DNA from: Agreia sp. VKM Ac-1783
GTDB taxonomy: Bacteria; Actinomycetota; Actinomycetes; Actinomycetales; Microbacteriaceae
Assembly: GCF_900177765.1 (NCBI RefSeq)
Contig: NZ_FXWI01000003.1
Coordinates: forward strand, 62,001 to 126,000
Direction of reading: 5' to 3'
Length of the DNA: 64,000 bases
Position 1 is the stretch's first letter. The number at the start of each line of letters is the position of its first letter. The notes below the pieces were generated by a model, which worked only from the letters and a program-made list of their open reading frames with translations, had not been told where the DNA came from and ran no database searches. The translations under genes were made by a program, and so were the position numbers. This document shows positions 9,028-18,071 of this stretch, one piece after another.

Positions 9028-10439
9028 TGCAGAATCTCGCCGACTGGAGTGCCGTGAGGCTCGCCGGCGCGATCGCCGACGGAGAGGTGTCGGCCGTCGA
9101 GGTCATGCGGGCGCATCTGGATCGCATCGAGGAGCGCAACCCCGCCATCCGGGCCGTCGTCTCGCAGCAGCCCGACAGCGTGTCGCTTGCCGCCGCCGAA
9201 GCCGCTGATCGGCGAACGGCCGAGGCGAAGGCCGAGGGCGCGTCGCTGCCGCCGCTGCACGGCCTGCCGACCGCGGTGAAAGACCTGATGGATGTCGCCG
9301 GCTTCCCGACGACCAACGGCTCCGCCGCGTTCGCCGACGCGCCTCCCGCAGCCCACGACAGCGTTCTCGCGACGCTGCTTCGTGAAGCCGGGGCACTCGT
9401 GATCGGCAAGACGAACACCCCGGAGATGGGACAGGGCGTGCTGACGTTCAACCCGGTCTTCGGCACGACGGTCAATCCGTGGGATCACTCGCGGCACGCG
9501 GGAGGCTCGAGCGGAGGAGCGGCCGCGGCCCTGTCGGCCCGCATGCTGCCTATCGCAGACGGCTCCGACAGCGGGGGCAGCCTGCGCTATCCGGCAGCAT
9601 TCTGCAACGTGGTCGGCGTGCGGCCCAGCCCGGGGCGCGTCGCCAGCGGTCGCACCGGCAACGCGTGGACCCCGCACGGCGTCACCGGGCCGATGGCCAG
9701 GGATTCGGCTGATGCCGCGCTTTTTCTCGGCGCCCTCGCTGTCGAGAAGTCGGTCTGGCCGCTCTCCGCCCTGCCGAGTCATCCGGTGACCCCCGTGACC
9801 GTAGATGGCTTGCGCATCGCCTGGAGCGCCGACGCGGGCGGCCTGCCGATCGACGCGGAGGTCGCCGCCGTGCACGCCGCGTTCGCCGAGCAGCTCGCGG
9901 GTCTCGGCGCGACTGTCGAATCTGCCGAACCCGACTTCTCGGGCGCCGACGAGGCGTGGGAGACGATCGAGACCTTCGAGTTCTTTCTCGGCGGCCGTCA
10001 CGCGGTCGATGCCGGCGCCACGGGGTTCCGCCCCGACTATCTCCGCAATGTCGAGCAGGGTCGTGCCATGACCGCCACCCAGCTGGCCGACGCCTACGAG
10101 CGACGCACGCGGCTCTTTCGAGACACCGCCGCTGTGCTCGACCGCTACGACGTGCTGATCCTTCCGGCGACGCCGGTCGCAGCACCGGATGCCGGGCTCG
10201 AGTGGGTGCAGACGGTCGACGGCCATCACTTCGATCGCTACTTCACCTGGCAGATGCTCGCCAACAGGCTGACGCTCGCGGCGCATCCCGTCGTGGTGAC
10301 CTCGGCCGGATTCACGGGTGACGGGCTACCCGTCGGCGTTCAGGTTGTGGGTCGACACGGCCGCGAGGCGCAGCTGCTCGAGGTCACCCGCGCCATCGAA
10401 GAGGCGACGGGCTGGATCTTCCGGGCGCCGTCGTTCTGA
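9027..10439 (+). CDS. Amidase (amidase signature family)
   Basis: 470-residue amidase-signature hydrolase that cleaves a carboxamide to acid and ammonia or amine. The Ser-cisSer-Lys triad is present: K85 in AVKDLMD, S161 in GGSSGG and nucleophile S185 in GSDSGGSLRYP. Spacings of 76 and 24 match the family. The start codon shares TGATG with the amine oxidase stop, and this is the last gene of the run beginning at 3138. It ends 48 bp before the convergent regulator gene. Substrate unknown. Confidence 0.93.
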   Translation: MQNLADWSAVRLAGAIADGEVSAVEVMRAHLDRIEERNPAIRAVVSQQPDSVSLAAAEAADRRTAEAKAEGASLPPLHGLPTAVKDLMDVAGFPTTNGSAAFADAPPAAHDSVLATLLREAGALVIGKTNTPEMGQGVLTFNPVFGTTVNPWDHSRHAGGSSGGAAAALSARMLPIADGSDSGGSLRYPAAFCNVVGVRPSPGRVASGRTGNAWTPHGVTGPMARDSADAALFLGALAVEKSVWPLSALPSHPVTPVTVDGLRIAWSADAGGLPIDAEVAAVHAAFAEQLAGLGATVESAEPDFSGADEAWETIETFEFFLGGRHAVDAGATGFRPDYLRNVEQGRAMTATQLADAYERRTRLFRDTAAVLDRYDVLILPATPVAAPDAGLEWVQTVDGHHFDRYFTWQMLANRLTLAAHPVVVTSAGFTGDGLPVGVQVVGRHGREAQLLEVTRAIEEATGWIFRAPSF

Positions 10440-10486
10440 GACCGGTCGCCGTGCTCAGTCAGTGGGTTGCTCAGGCGCGCCCGTAC

Positions 10487-11179
10487 TCAGCCCGTGAAGA
10501 CCGTCGACGACCGTCGCTCGTACCAGTGAGCGAGGTGTTCGCCGGCGCGCAGAACGTGGGCGCGCATCAGGTCGGCCGCCCGATTCGCGTCGCCGGCTGC
10601 GAAGGCCTCGAGGATCTCCTCGTGCTCGCGGAAGTTCTCTTCGCGATGGCGCGAGCTGTCTTTGAGTACGAGCGCCGAGACGTTGCGGGGAAAGGCATCG
10701 TTGATCTCGCCGAGCATCCGGCTCAGGCGCGTGTTCCCCGAGGCCTCGTAGATTCGACCGTGGAACTGGTCGTTGTCGGTGCCGTCGCGCTCGGTCGCTG
10801 TGCCCGCGGCGACCGCGAGAGAGCGCTCGTACATCGCCGTGTTGATGCTGCGGAGCTCGGCGATCGTCGTGTCGTCGAGTCGATCCACCGCGCGGCGTGC
10901 GGCAAGGGACTCGAGCTCGGCGCGCACCTCGTAGGCCTCGCGCACCTCCCACGGAACGGGCACGCGCACGACCGCGCCTCGGTTAGGTACGACCTCGATC
11001 AGGCCGCCGGTCTGCAGCTGACGCAGGGCTTCGCGAACCGGGGTACGGCTGATGCCGAACTGTGCGGCGAGCTCGGCCTGGCGAAGGGGTGCCCCGATCG
11101 GGATCTCGCCCGACATGATCTTGGCGCGGATGCGCGCAGCCAGGTCGTCGACGAGTGCGTTGCCATCGGTCTCGGGCAC
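10487..11179 (-). CDS. GntR family regulator (FCD subfamily)
   Basis: 230-residue transcription regulator with an N-terminal winged helix (PLRQAELAAQFGISRTPVRE) and a C-terminal all-helical FCD ligand-binding domain with LESLAARRAVDRL and the metal-binding-type pattern DNDQFHGRIYEASGN. GTG 11179 is chosen because AGAGG lies about 8 bp upstream and the encoded protein then has normal FCD length; the frame stays open upstream but crosses the operator. The perfect palindrome ATTGGATCCAAT lies 61 bp before the start, so autoregulation is likely. Matching sites before four neighbouring units make this the probable regulator of the whole catabolic cluster. Confidence 0.92.
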   Translation of the reverse strand: MPETDGNALVDDLAARIRAKIMSGEIPIGAPLRQAELAAQFGISRTPVREALRQLQTGGLIEVVPNRGAVVRVPVPWEVREAYEVRAELESLAARRAVDRLDDTTIAELRSINTAMYERSLAVAAGTATERDGTDNDQFHGRIYEASGNTRLSRMLGEINDAFPRNVSALVLKDSSRHREENFREHEEILEAFAAGDANRAADLMRAHVLRAGEHLAHWYERRSSTVFTG

Positions 11180-11239
11180 GTAGTGACCTCTCTGATCCGT
11201 CGAGCGGGGCCGACCGGCGGTTACCGCAGCCAGCCTGTG

Positions 11240-11251
11240 ATTGGATCCAAT
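11240..11251. promoter_or_regulatory. Perfect GntR operator palindrome
   Basis: ATTGGATCCAAT, a perfect 12-bp palindrome between the gntR gene (start 11179, minus) and the membrane-protein gene (start 11309, plus). No convincing second box is found at plus or minus 21 bp here, unlike the other four sites. Confidence 0.7.
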
Positions 11252-11308
11252 TATGCTGCCTCCTGAGCCGATCCCGTCACGGCGGCCTCGCCGAGTTCTG
11301 GATTCGCG

Positions 11309-11863
11309 ATGAACGCGCTCGTCGTCGTGATGATCGTCGCAGCCACCGCATCGGTGGTGCTGTCGATCGTGGGCCGGGGTCACGGCGGTCGCATCGGCCC
11401 GGTGTTCGAGGGTGTGATGCTGCTGGCGATGGTGGACGTGCATGTTCCGGGACTCGCCGTCGTTCCCGCGCCGCTGTGGAGCGTGCTGCTGACGGCGTGC
11501 GCCATCGGGGGAGCGTTCGCGGGCAGGCTGCGCGCGGTTCCTGGCGCTCGCCCGGCGATCGTGCTCCGTCACTCCGCGGGCCTGCTCGTCGCCGCCCTGC
11601 TGGTTTTGGTGGCCGGCACGACGAGCGGCCGGGACTCGGCGCTCGCGGCACCGGCCGCATCCGGCATCGCGCACGCGCACGGCGCCCTGTCGTCATCGTT
11701 TCTCGTGGCGTTGGTGGCGGTTGCCGTGACCGGTTACGCGATCGGAGTGGTCGCCGTGGTGCTGCACCGCCGCCCGGCCCGCGTCGAGACGGCTCGCTGT
11801 TTCTCGTCGTTGCTCGGACTCGTGGCCATGGCCGGCATGCTGGCGGTACCCGCGCTGCAGTGA
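11309..11863 (+). CDS. Hypothetical integral membrane protein
   Basis: 184-residue protein of five to six hydrophobic segments separated by short polar loops. Two conserved-looking His are in GIAHAHGALSSS, and another His lies in MVDVHVPGL. I do not recognise the family; the small actinobacterial multi-TM DUF5134-like proteins are a possible comparison. It starts 58 bp downstream of the GntR operator, divergently from the regulator, so it probably belongs to the regulon. A channel, metal-binding or accessory membrane role is possible but not shown. The ribosome site before ATG 11309 is weak. Confidence 0.6.
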   Translation: MNALVVVMIVAATASVVLSIVGRGHGGRIGPVFEGVMLLAMVDVHVPGLAVVPAPLWSVLLTACAIGGAFAGRLRAVPGARPAIVLRHSAGLLVAALLVLVAGTTSGRDSALAAPAASGIAHAHGALSSSFLVALVAVAVTGYAIGVVAVVLHRRPARVETARCFSSLLGLVAMAGMLAVPALQ

Positions 11864-11899
11864 CCGGAAGTCTGTGCTGAATGTGCAGACGGATTCAAG

Positions 11900-11931
11900 A
11901 TTGGATCCAATTGTGCTTGAATGGGATGAAA
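11900..11931. promoter_or_regulatory. GntR operator pair before amidohydrolase
   Basis: The perfect palindrome ATTGGATCCAAT at 11900-11911 is extended by flanking CAAG/CTTG. A weaker box TGGGATGAAA lies at 11922-11931, exactly 21 bp from the first box core. The site is 46 bp upstream of the amidohydrolase start at 11977. Confidence 0.7.
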
Positions 11932-11976
11932 TCTTCGCGGGTCCGTGATTCCGCACCAAGCACAGGGAGACGTCGC

Positions 11977-12738
11977 ATGATCATCGATGCCTACAACACC
12001 ACCCAGGACCGTCGTGGTCGCAGCGACTACCTCAGCGGCGTGCGGCCGGGCGAGGAGCCGCCGGCCTACACGCCGTTCGACGCGCGGCGCATCCTCGACC
12101 GCATGGATGCCGCCGGCGTCGACAAGGCGATGGTGTGCTCGCTGGCCCAGGGCATCGAGAACGACTTCTTGATGGAGCTTGTCGCCGCGCACCCCGATCG
12201 CCTCTTCGGCTTCGGGCAGGTCATGCCGCAGTGGGAGAACGCGACCGAGGAGATCCGGCGATTCGCGGACGGAGGTCTCGTGGGCCTGAAGCTGCACCCG
12301 AGTCTGCACGGCTACCACGTGGCCGACCACGGCCTTCTCGATCCGCTGTTCGCGGTGTGCGAGGAGCTCGGTCTGCCCGTGCTCATCAACGCCCTCGATG
12401 ACGCATTCTGCGCGCCGTTCGCCATCGAGGAGATCGCCAAGGGATTCCCCGGAGTGCCCACGATCATCGCCCACATGGGTGCCGTGTGGAACGTGCCGGA
12501 GGCGATCATCGTCGCCGAGCGCAATCCACACATCTACCTCGAGACGAGCGCCACCCTGATGTCTGACGTCAAGCGCGCCTACGCGCGACTCGGCGCCGAG
12601 AAGATCCTGCTCGGCTCCGAGTGGCCGGGCAGCGACTTCGATCTTGAGCGCATGAAGATCGCCAAGGCCGTGCCAGATGAGGCGGATCGTGCTCTCATCG
12701 AGGGCGGCAATATGGCTCGGATCATGGGCTGGTCGTGA
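11977..12738 (+). CDS. Amidohydrolase (TIM-barrel metal-dependent hydrolase)
   Basis: 253-residue amidohydrolase_2-type protein. It has GLKLHPSLHGYH, IIAHMGAVW and GSEWPGSDFDLE, corresponding to the strand-end metal and catalytic residues of the decarboxylase/lactonase-like amidohydrolases. The usual N-terminal HxH is replaced by DAYNTTQ, so metal binding may be reduced to one site or use other ligands. AGGGAGA precedes ATG 11977 by 6 bp. It is coupled by GTGA to the deaminase-fold gene. It heads an operon of four hydrolase-type genes controlled by the operator at 11900. Confidence 0.82.
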   Translation: MIIDAYNTTQDRRGRSDYLSGVRPGEEPPAYTPFDARRILDRMDAAGVDKAMVCSLAQGIENDFLMELVAAHPDRLFGFGQVMPQWENATEEIRRFADGGLVGLKLHPSLHGYHVADHGLLDPLFAVCEELGLPVLINALDDAFCAPFAIEEIAKGFPGVPTIIAHMGAVWNVPEAIIVAERNPHIYLETSATLMSDVKRAYARLGAEKILLGSEWPGSDFDLERMKIAKAVPDEADRALIEGGNMARIMGWS

Positions 12739-13208
12739 CCGATTCGTCGAGACCTCTTCTCGACGGCCCACCCGTCGGTATGTCTCCCGACGATCGTGAG
12801 CTGCTCGATACAGCACTCGATCTGCTGGAAGCGCGCTACCTCGTGGGCGTGCACGAGGTCGCTGCCGCCCTGCGGCTCGCCGACGGGAGCGTGGTGACCG
12901 GCCTGCACGTCGAGGCGAGCGCCGGTCGAGCCTCCATCTGTGCCGAGTCGGCTGCGCTGAGTGCGGCTGCGATCGCGGGGTCACCCGTCGTGTCGATCGT
13001 GGGCGTGCTGCGCAGGCCCACGGGCACCCTGCACATCATCGAGCCCTGCGGTGTGTGCGCAGAACTGCTGGCGGATCACGCTCCCGACGCCAGCGTGTGG
13101 GTCGCCGTGGGTGACGCATTCGCCCCGGTCGGCGTGGGGGAGCTGCTTCCCTTCCGCCGCCGCCGCACGGGGCGGCAGTCGCCGCCGCAAGATTTTACGT
13201 CGCCGTAA
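12735..13208 (+). CDS. Cytidine deaminase-fold protein
   Basis: 157-residue zinc hydrolase of the cytidine deaminase superfamily. The zinc and proton-shuttle motif CAE is in ASICAESAAL and the second zinc motif PCGVC is in IIEPCGVCAELL. Upstream VAAALRLADGSVVTGLHVE matches the substrate-binding strand of cytidine/blasticidin-S deaminases (usual form G.N.E), with H at the Asn position, so the substrate is probably not plain cytidine. The GTG start overlaps the preceding stop. The Arg-rich C-terminus looks like a tail. It probably deaminates a cyclic amidine or aminopyrimidine-like intermediate (inference). Confidence 0.82.
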   Translation: MTDSSRPLLDGPPVGMSPDDRELLDTALDLLEARYLVGVHEVAAALRLADGSVVTGLHVEASAGRASICAESAALSAAAIAGSPVVSIVGVLRRPTGTLHIIEPCGVCAELLADHAPDASVWVAVGDAFAPVGVGELLPFRRRRTGRQSPPQDFTSP

Positions 13209-13272
13209 CGGCGCCGACCCGTGCCTGAGCGGTCGAGATCCGACACTTTTCTGGGCGCAGAAAGGATCCACC

Positions 13273-13878
13273 ATGATGGCCGTCTCAGGCAATGCAGTAC
13301 TCGTCGTCGTCGACATCCAGGGCGGCAGCGCATCCACCCTGCCGACGCCCGGCATCCCGGTCATGAGCGGTCGGGCCGAGCGTGGGCCGCGGGTGCGTGA
13401 GCTCATTCGACACTGCCGCGAGGCGGGCGTGCCGGTGGTGTTCATTCAAGAGGTGCACAAGCGCGACCTCATCGACATCGGCCGAGAGCTCGACGGGGCC
13501 GAGGGCCCGCACTGTCTCGAGGGCGACGACGCGACCGAGCTCGCGTCGTGGCTCGAGCCGCGGCCCGAGGAGTTCGTCGTGAAGAAGCGCCGCTACTCCG
13601 CCTTCTTCGGAACAGAGCTCGAGATCATTCTGAAGGCTTACAAGGCCGAGACGGTGATGCTGGTCGGCGGCCTGACCGACATCTGCATCCACTACACGGC
13701 CGCGGATGCGCATCAGCACGACTATGTCGTGCGCGTGCTCACCGACTGCGTCGCCGGGTCGAGCGAGCGGGCGCACGATGCAGCCCTCGAGTCGATCGCG
13801 TATCTGCAGCGAGACGCTCTCGTCACGGCCGCCGACGTGCACGCGTGGCTCGACGACCGGGAGCGCGTCAGTGCTTAG
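13273..13878 (+). CDS. Isochorismatase-like cysteine hydrolase
   Basis: 201-residue cysteine hydrolase of the isochorismatase/nicotinamidase/ureidoacrylate amidohydrolase superfamily. The catalytic triad is visible: D14 in VVVDIQG, K105 in VKKRRYSAFFGT and C138 in LTDICIHYTAADAHQHDY. Such enzymes hydrolyse N-carbamoyl or amide groups. GAAAGGA lies just upstream of ATG 13273, with a second ATG one codon later. It sits in a hydrolase operon beside a deaminase-fold protein, with a RidA elsewhere in the regulon. That recalls the RutB/RutC pairing of pyrimidine breakdown, without the other rut genes. Confidence 0.9.
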   Translation: MMAVSGNAVLVVVDIQGGSASTLPTPGIPVMSGRAERGPRVRELIRHCREAGVPVVFIQEVHKRDLIDIGRELDGAEGPHCLEGDDATELASWLEPRPEEFVVKKRRYSAFFGTELEIILKAYKAETVMLVGGLTDICIHYTAADAHQHDYVVRVLTDCVAGSSERAHDAALESIAYLQRDALVTAADVHAWLDDRERVSA

Positions 13879-15259
13879 CGGCGCCGATACTCGCCTGATC
13901 GTCGGCTCCATCCGAACGATGGACGACGACCGCCCAGAGGCGGAGGCCATGCTCGTGCTCGGCGAGCGCATCGTGGCGCTCGGCGCTCTCGATGAGCTGC
14001 GGGCTGTGACTCCCGACGGCGTCGTCGAAGAGCGCTTCGACGGTGTGATCGTGCCCGGCTTCATCGACGCGCACTCCCATATGCAGCGGGCCGGGTTGAA
14101 GGCGCTGCAGCTGCTCGACGATGGCGCGGATGCCGAGACCTTCTCGGCGGTGATGCTCGCCGACGGCGATGCAGATCCGGATGCTCCGGATTGGCTCGGC
14201 GACACGCCTCCCCGTCTCGATGACAGGCTCGCAGCGCTGAGCCGGGTGCAACCGCTTCTGCACGCCATGGGGTTCACCGGCGTGATCGATCCCGCCGTCA
14301 CCCTCGACGAGCTCGCCGGCTACCGCGAGGCGCATCGGCTGTCGCAGCTGACTCTGCGCGTCGTCGCGATGCCGTGGCCTCAGCTCGGGTCGCCTCACGT
14401 GCCCGACATCGATGCTGCACTTCGGCTGCTCGACACGATCGAGGGCGTCACGGGCGACGGCGACGACCGCCTGCGGCTCGGCCCGATCAAGGTCTACTAC
14501 GACGGCGAAGGAATGAAGGGGCAGGCGTTGCTCGAACGGCCGTGGTCGAGCGACGACCACGGGGTGCAACGCCTCTCAGCAGACGAGTTCGCCCGCCTTG
14601 CCGCCTCGTGCGTCGAGCGGGGCTGGGGCCTCGGGGTGCACGCGGTCGGGAGCCGCGCGGTCGAGCAGGTCCTCGACGGCCTCGACGCTGCAGCGCCCGC
14701 CTCTGTTCTCGGTCCGCTGCGCTGCCAGCTCATCCACGCGTACCTCGAGCCGAGCCCCGAGAGCATGCGGCGGTCGGCCGCGCTCGGCGTGATCGCGTCG
14801 CTGCAGCCATCCATCGCCTGGAACAACGCCGCGGGTCTGATGCGTCGCCTCGGTGATCGAGCCGTGCCGGTCAATCCCCTGCGCGACTGGCTCGACGCCG
14901 GCGCGACCCTCGCCCTGGGCTCCGACGCGCCCTACTTTCCCTTCGACCCGCGTCAGGTCGTCGGTGTCGCGGCAGAGCGTCGGATGCGCGGCATCGCCGA
15001 GCCGGTCGGCCTCGAGCAGGCGATCACCGTTCTCGAGGCGGTTCGGGCGTACACGCGCGGCGCGGCGTACGCCGCCTTCGCGGAGAACAGCCGCGGGATG
15101 CTGCGCGCCGGCTTTCTCGCCGACTGGGTGCTGCTCGACGTCGACCCGACGAGCTGCACCTCTGCAGAGTTCGCGGCCGCGCGGGTGCTGCGTACCGAAG
15201 TGGGCGGTGTATCGGTGTTCGACGCCGTCACGACGAATAGAAATGCTCAGGATTTGTAA
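13871..15259 (+). CDS. YtcJ-like amidohydrolase
   Basis: 462-residue amidohydrolase_3 family enzyme. The metal site is FIDAHSHM near residue 62, with later motifs GVHAVGSRAVEQ, CQLIHAYLE and the terminal Asp in LGSDAPYFPFDPR. GTG 13871 lies 8 bp inside the preceding gene, indicating translational coupling; upstream in-frame codons overlap that gene and are not credible. Members hydrolyse amide or imide bonds, often with broad substrates. It is the last gene of the 11977 operon, followed directly by the operator of the ABC importer. Confidence 0.88.
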   Translation: MLSGADTRLIVGSIRTMDDDRPEAEAMLVLGERIVALGALDELRAVTPDGVVEERFDGVIVPGFIDAHSHMQRAGLKALQLLDDGADAETFSAVMLADGDADPDAPDWLGDTPPRLDDRLAALSRVQPLLHAMGFTGVIDPAVTLDELAGYREAHRLSQLTLRVVAMPWPQLGSPHVPDIDAALRLLDTIEGVTGDGDDRLRLGPIKVYYDGEGMKGQALLERPWSSDDHGVQRLSADEFARLAASCVERGWGLGVHAVGSRAVEQVLDGLDAAAPASVLGPLRCQLIHAYLEPSPESMRRSAALGVIASLQPSIAWNNAAGLMRRLGDRAVPVNPLRDWLDAGATLALGSDAPYFPFDPRQVVGVAAERRMRGIAEPVGLEQAITVLEAVRAYTRGAAYAAFAENSRGMLRAGFLADWVLLDVDPTSCTSAEFAAARVLRTEVGGVSVFDAVTTNRNAQDL

Positions 15260-15275
15260 TCCCCTCGAAACATAA

Positions 15276-15306
15276 TTGGATGCGTATCGCACTAGATTGG
15301 ATCCAA
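15276..15306. promoter_or_regulatory. GntR operator pair before ABC importer
   Basis: Boxes TTGGATGCGT (15276-15285) and TTGGATCCAA (15297-15306) lie 21 bp apart, between the amidohydrolase stop and the substrate-binding-protein gene. A leader of about 105 bp separates the site from ATG 15413. Confidence 0.7.
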
Positions 15307-15412
15307 GTTGACCCGCTGGGTGGCGTTACAGCGTCGGCACACGACGCGTCCACGGCCGCAACCACACAATCTGCACCCGACGCACCACAGACATCCTTTG
15401 GAGGACAGCACC

Positions 15413-16978
15413 ATGGTTAGGAAGAGAATGATCGCCGGCGTCGCGCTGGCGGCTGCGGTGGGCCTTGCGCTCAGCGCCTGCTCCACAGGCGCGCCCGAGG
15501 CCGCCTCCGGCACGACCGACACGATCAATGCCGAGCTCTGGTACGCCCCCGCGACGTTCGACCCCGCCAAGGCCTCCGCCTCCTCCGATGTCACGGTCGC
15601 ACGACTCGGCTTCGACACCCTGCTGCGCCAAGGCGAGACCGAGGGGTACGTGGGAGGGCTCGCGACGGACTGGTCGTCGACATCGGCTTCCGACTACACC
15701 TTCACCATCCGTAACGACGCCACCTGCTCCGACGGCACCGCCATCACGCCGACGGTCGTCGCCAACTCGTTCTCGTATCTGGTCGGCCTCGACGACTCGG
15801 GCGCTCAGACCTGGAAGAACCAGGCTTTCGGCTCGGGCACGCCCACGTTCACGCCGGACGACGCGGCCGGAACTCTCTCGATCTCGCTCAGCGCCCCGTA
15901 CTCGCAGCTGTTCGGTGGACTCACCCGGCCCGGCTCCGGCATCATCTGCCCCGCCGGTATCGCCGACCCCGAGGGCCTCGCCGCGGGCACCGTCGCCGGC
16001 GCGTGGTCTGGCCCGTACACGCTGACGAAATCGGAAGCCGGAAAGAGCGTGCAGTACGCGCTTCGCGACGACTACAAGGTCTGGCCCGACTGGAAGAACG
16101 TCGAGGGCACGCCCGCAAAGACGATCAACCTGACCGTTCAGGCCGACTCCAACACGAGCGCCAACCTGCTCGAGTCGGGAGGCGTCGACCTCGCGAGGTT
16201 CTATGACGCCAACGCTCAGCGTTTCGAGGGTGACGGATACTCCACGGTCACCTTCGCGAGCTCGGCCTACAACCTGGTGTTCAACCAGGCTCCGGGCGCG
16301 GGCTCGGTCTTCGAGGGAAACAAAGACCTGCGCGCCGCAGTTGCTCAGGCGATCGACCGCGAGGGTTTCAACTCCGCCGGCCTCGACGGCCTCGGTGTCG
16401 AGCAGAACACCGTGAGCGCGGCGAGCTACCGCTGTGCGCTCGATGACTCCTCGCTCGTTCAGAAGTACGACCCCGCGGCCGCGGCGAAGGTACTGAACGG
16501 CAAGACCATCCGACTGCTTATGATGTCGAACTGGGATCCGGCGGGCGACTTCCTCGCCGAGTCGCTTCGTGCGGCCGGTGCCACGGTCACGGTCTCGGCG
16601 CCAGACCCCGCCGACTGGACCAAGCAGATGCGTACTCAGCCCGAGACGTGGGACATGGCTATCGCCGCCGAGAACGCTGAGTCGGGCCTCATCCACACCT
16701 CCATCGCCCGCTACCTCGGACCGACGTACGCGCAGGGCGGCACCAATGTGGCCTCGAGTGACAACCCCGAGGGCATGGCCGACTACGAGGCCGGAATGAA
16801 CGCGACCGACCCCGACGAGCAGTGCGCCAACTTCGAGGCAGCCCAGAAGACGATTCTCGAACGCGTCGACATGACCCCGCTGATCACCGACACCCACCGC
16901 TACGTGGCCCGCAAGGGATTCGCCTCGTACGTCTTCTCGGGCTACTGGGACATCTCGGCCATGCGCATCGTGTCGTAA
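15413..16978 (+). CDS. ABC importer substrate-binding lipoprotein (SBP family 5)
   Basis: 521-residue extracytoplasmic solute-binding protein of the peptide/nickel (Dpp/Opp) class. It has a lipoprotein signal peptide with lipobox LSAC at about residue 20. Family features are the N-terminal ELWYAPATFDPAKAS, the segment PYTLTKSEAGKSVQYALRDDY and LRAAVAQAIDREG. TTTGGAGGACAG supplies a strong ribosome site before ATG 15413. It heads the importer operon 15413-21841 under the operator at 15276. SBP5 proteins bind peptides, opines, sugars or small amines, so the ligand is presumably the compound degraded by the neighbouring enzymes. Confidence 0.93.
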   Translation: MVRKRMIAGVALAAAVGLALSACSTGAPEAASGTTDTINAELWYAPATFDPAKASASSDVTVARLGFDTLLRQGETEGYVGGLATDWSSTSASDYTFTIRNDATCSDGTAITPTVVANSFSYLVGLDDSGAQTWKNQAFGSGTPTFTPDDAAGTLSISLSAPYSQLFGGLTRPGSGIICPAGIADPEGLAAGTVAGAWSGPYTLTKSEAGKSVQYALRDDYKVWPDWKNVEGTPAKTINLTVQADSNTSANLLESGGVDLARFYDANAQRFEGDGYSTVTFASSAYNLVFNQAPGAGSVFEGNKDLRAAVAQAIDREGFNSAGLDGLGVEQNTVSAASYRCALDDSSLVQKYDPAAAAKVLNGKTIRLLMMSNWDPAGDFLAESLRAAGATVTVSAPDPADWTKQMRTQPETWDMAIAAENAESGLIHTSIARYLGPTYAQGGTNVASSDNPEGMADYEAGMNATDPDEQCANFEAAQKTILERVDMTPLITDTHRYVARKGFASYVFSGYWDISAMRIVS

Positions 16979-17024
16979 CGAGTCGACGCACCGCCCGGAC
17001 CGGAACACTTGAGGAGAACACGCG

Positions 17025-18071
17025 ATGAGCACCACGACCGCTGACAGCTTCGCGGCGCCCGGTCCGGGCACCCCTGAATCAACCCGCCCCGTGAAGGCGG
17101 CGACCCTCGCCGGCGCGTGGCGCACATTCCTCGTGCGCCGCGTTGTCGGCCTCATAGTGAACCTGGCCCTGCTGGTGCTGGTCACCTTCTTGATCGTGCA
17201 GCTGATTCCCGGAGACCCGGCCACGGCCATCGCCGGAGAGAGCGCAAGCCTCGGCCAGGTCGAGCTCGTGCGTACCCAGCTCGGTCTCGATCAGCCGCTG
17301 CCCGTTCAGCTCTGGACCTATGTCTCGGGAGTGGTGCAGGGCGACTTCGGCGATTCGTACCGCTACCGGCAGCCCGCGATGGACATCGTGATGACGGCGG
17401 TGCCCTACACGCTCACGATCACCATCGCGGCCGTCGTGCTGCTGCTTGTACTCGGCATCGCGCTCGGCATGGCCATCGGCGTGGCGACGCGGGGCGATCG
17501 TCGGCGCTGGCTCGATCTCTCGTTCAGCGTGGTCACCGGAATCATCTCGTCGATTCCCACCTATGTTCTCGCCACCGGGTTCGTCGTCGTGTTCGCGGTG
17601 CTCTGGCGGGTGCTGCCTCCGGCGTACTCGCCCGCGTACAACATCGGCGCGGCGGCCATCCTGCCCATCGCCTCGCTCTCGATCGGCGGAATCTGCTCGG
17701 TCGCGCGAATCGTGCGTCGCGAGACGGCGGTGATCCTCGAGCAGGACTACATGCGCACGGCCCGAGGGTGGCGACTGCCGACGCTCACTCTGTATGTGAA
17801 GCACATGCTGCCGAACCTCCTGACGACGGCACTCACGCTCTCGGGCATCATCTTGACGGCGCTGCTCGGATCAGCCCTCATCACCGAGGCGGTCTTCGCC
17901 TGGCCGGGACTCGGCGGCGTGATCGTGCAGGCCATCGCTGTCGACAAGGACTATCCGGTCATCAGGGCAGCGGTTTTCGTGATCGGCCTGATCTCGCTGG
18001 TGATGACGCTCATCATCGACATCATCCTCGGCATCATCGACCCTCGAACACTCGGAGGAAAGCGTGACTGA
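17025..18071 (+). CDS. ABC importer permease (DppB/OppB type)
   Basis: 348-residue membrane permease with six predicted transmembrane segments. The DppB N-terminal hallmark is FLVRRVVGLIVNLALLVLVTF followed by QLIPGDPA. The EAA loop that contacts the ATPase is in YMRTARGWRLPTLTLYVKHM. GAGGAG lies just upstream of the ATG. The roughly 30-residue polar N-terminal extension is longer than usual. Its stop lies 8 bp inside the next gene. Confidence 0.93.
   Translation: MSTTTADSFAAPGPGTPESTRPVKAATLAGAWRTFLVRRVVGLIVNLALLVLVTFLIVQLIPGDPATAIAGESASLGQVELVRTQLGLDQPLPVQLWTYVSGVVQGDFGDSYRYRQPAMDIVMTAVPYTLTITIAAVVLLLVLGIALGMAIGVATRGDRRRWLDLSFSVVTGIISSIPTYVLATGFVVVFAVLWRVLPPAYSPAYNIGAAAILPIASLSIGGICSVARIVRRETAVILEQDYMRTARGWRLPTLTLYVKHMLPNLLTTALTLSGIILTALLGSALITEAVFAWPGLGGVIVQAIAVDKDYPVIRAAVFVIGLISLVMTLIIDIILGIIDPRTLGGKRD

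Noticed and set aside
12735-13208. Plain cytidine deaminase of pyrimidine salvage
   Set aside because: The substrate-binding Asn position is His and the gene is embedded in a catabolic operon.
13264-13273. GGATCC before the cysteine hydrolase as another GntR operator
   Set aside because: The flanks AA...CA do not match ATTGGATCCAAT and it overlaps the ribosome-binding region.
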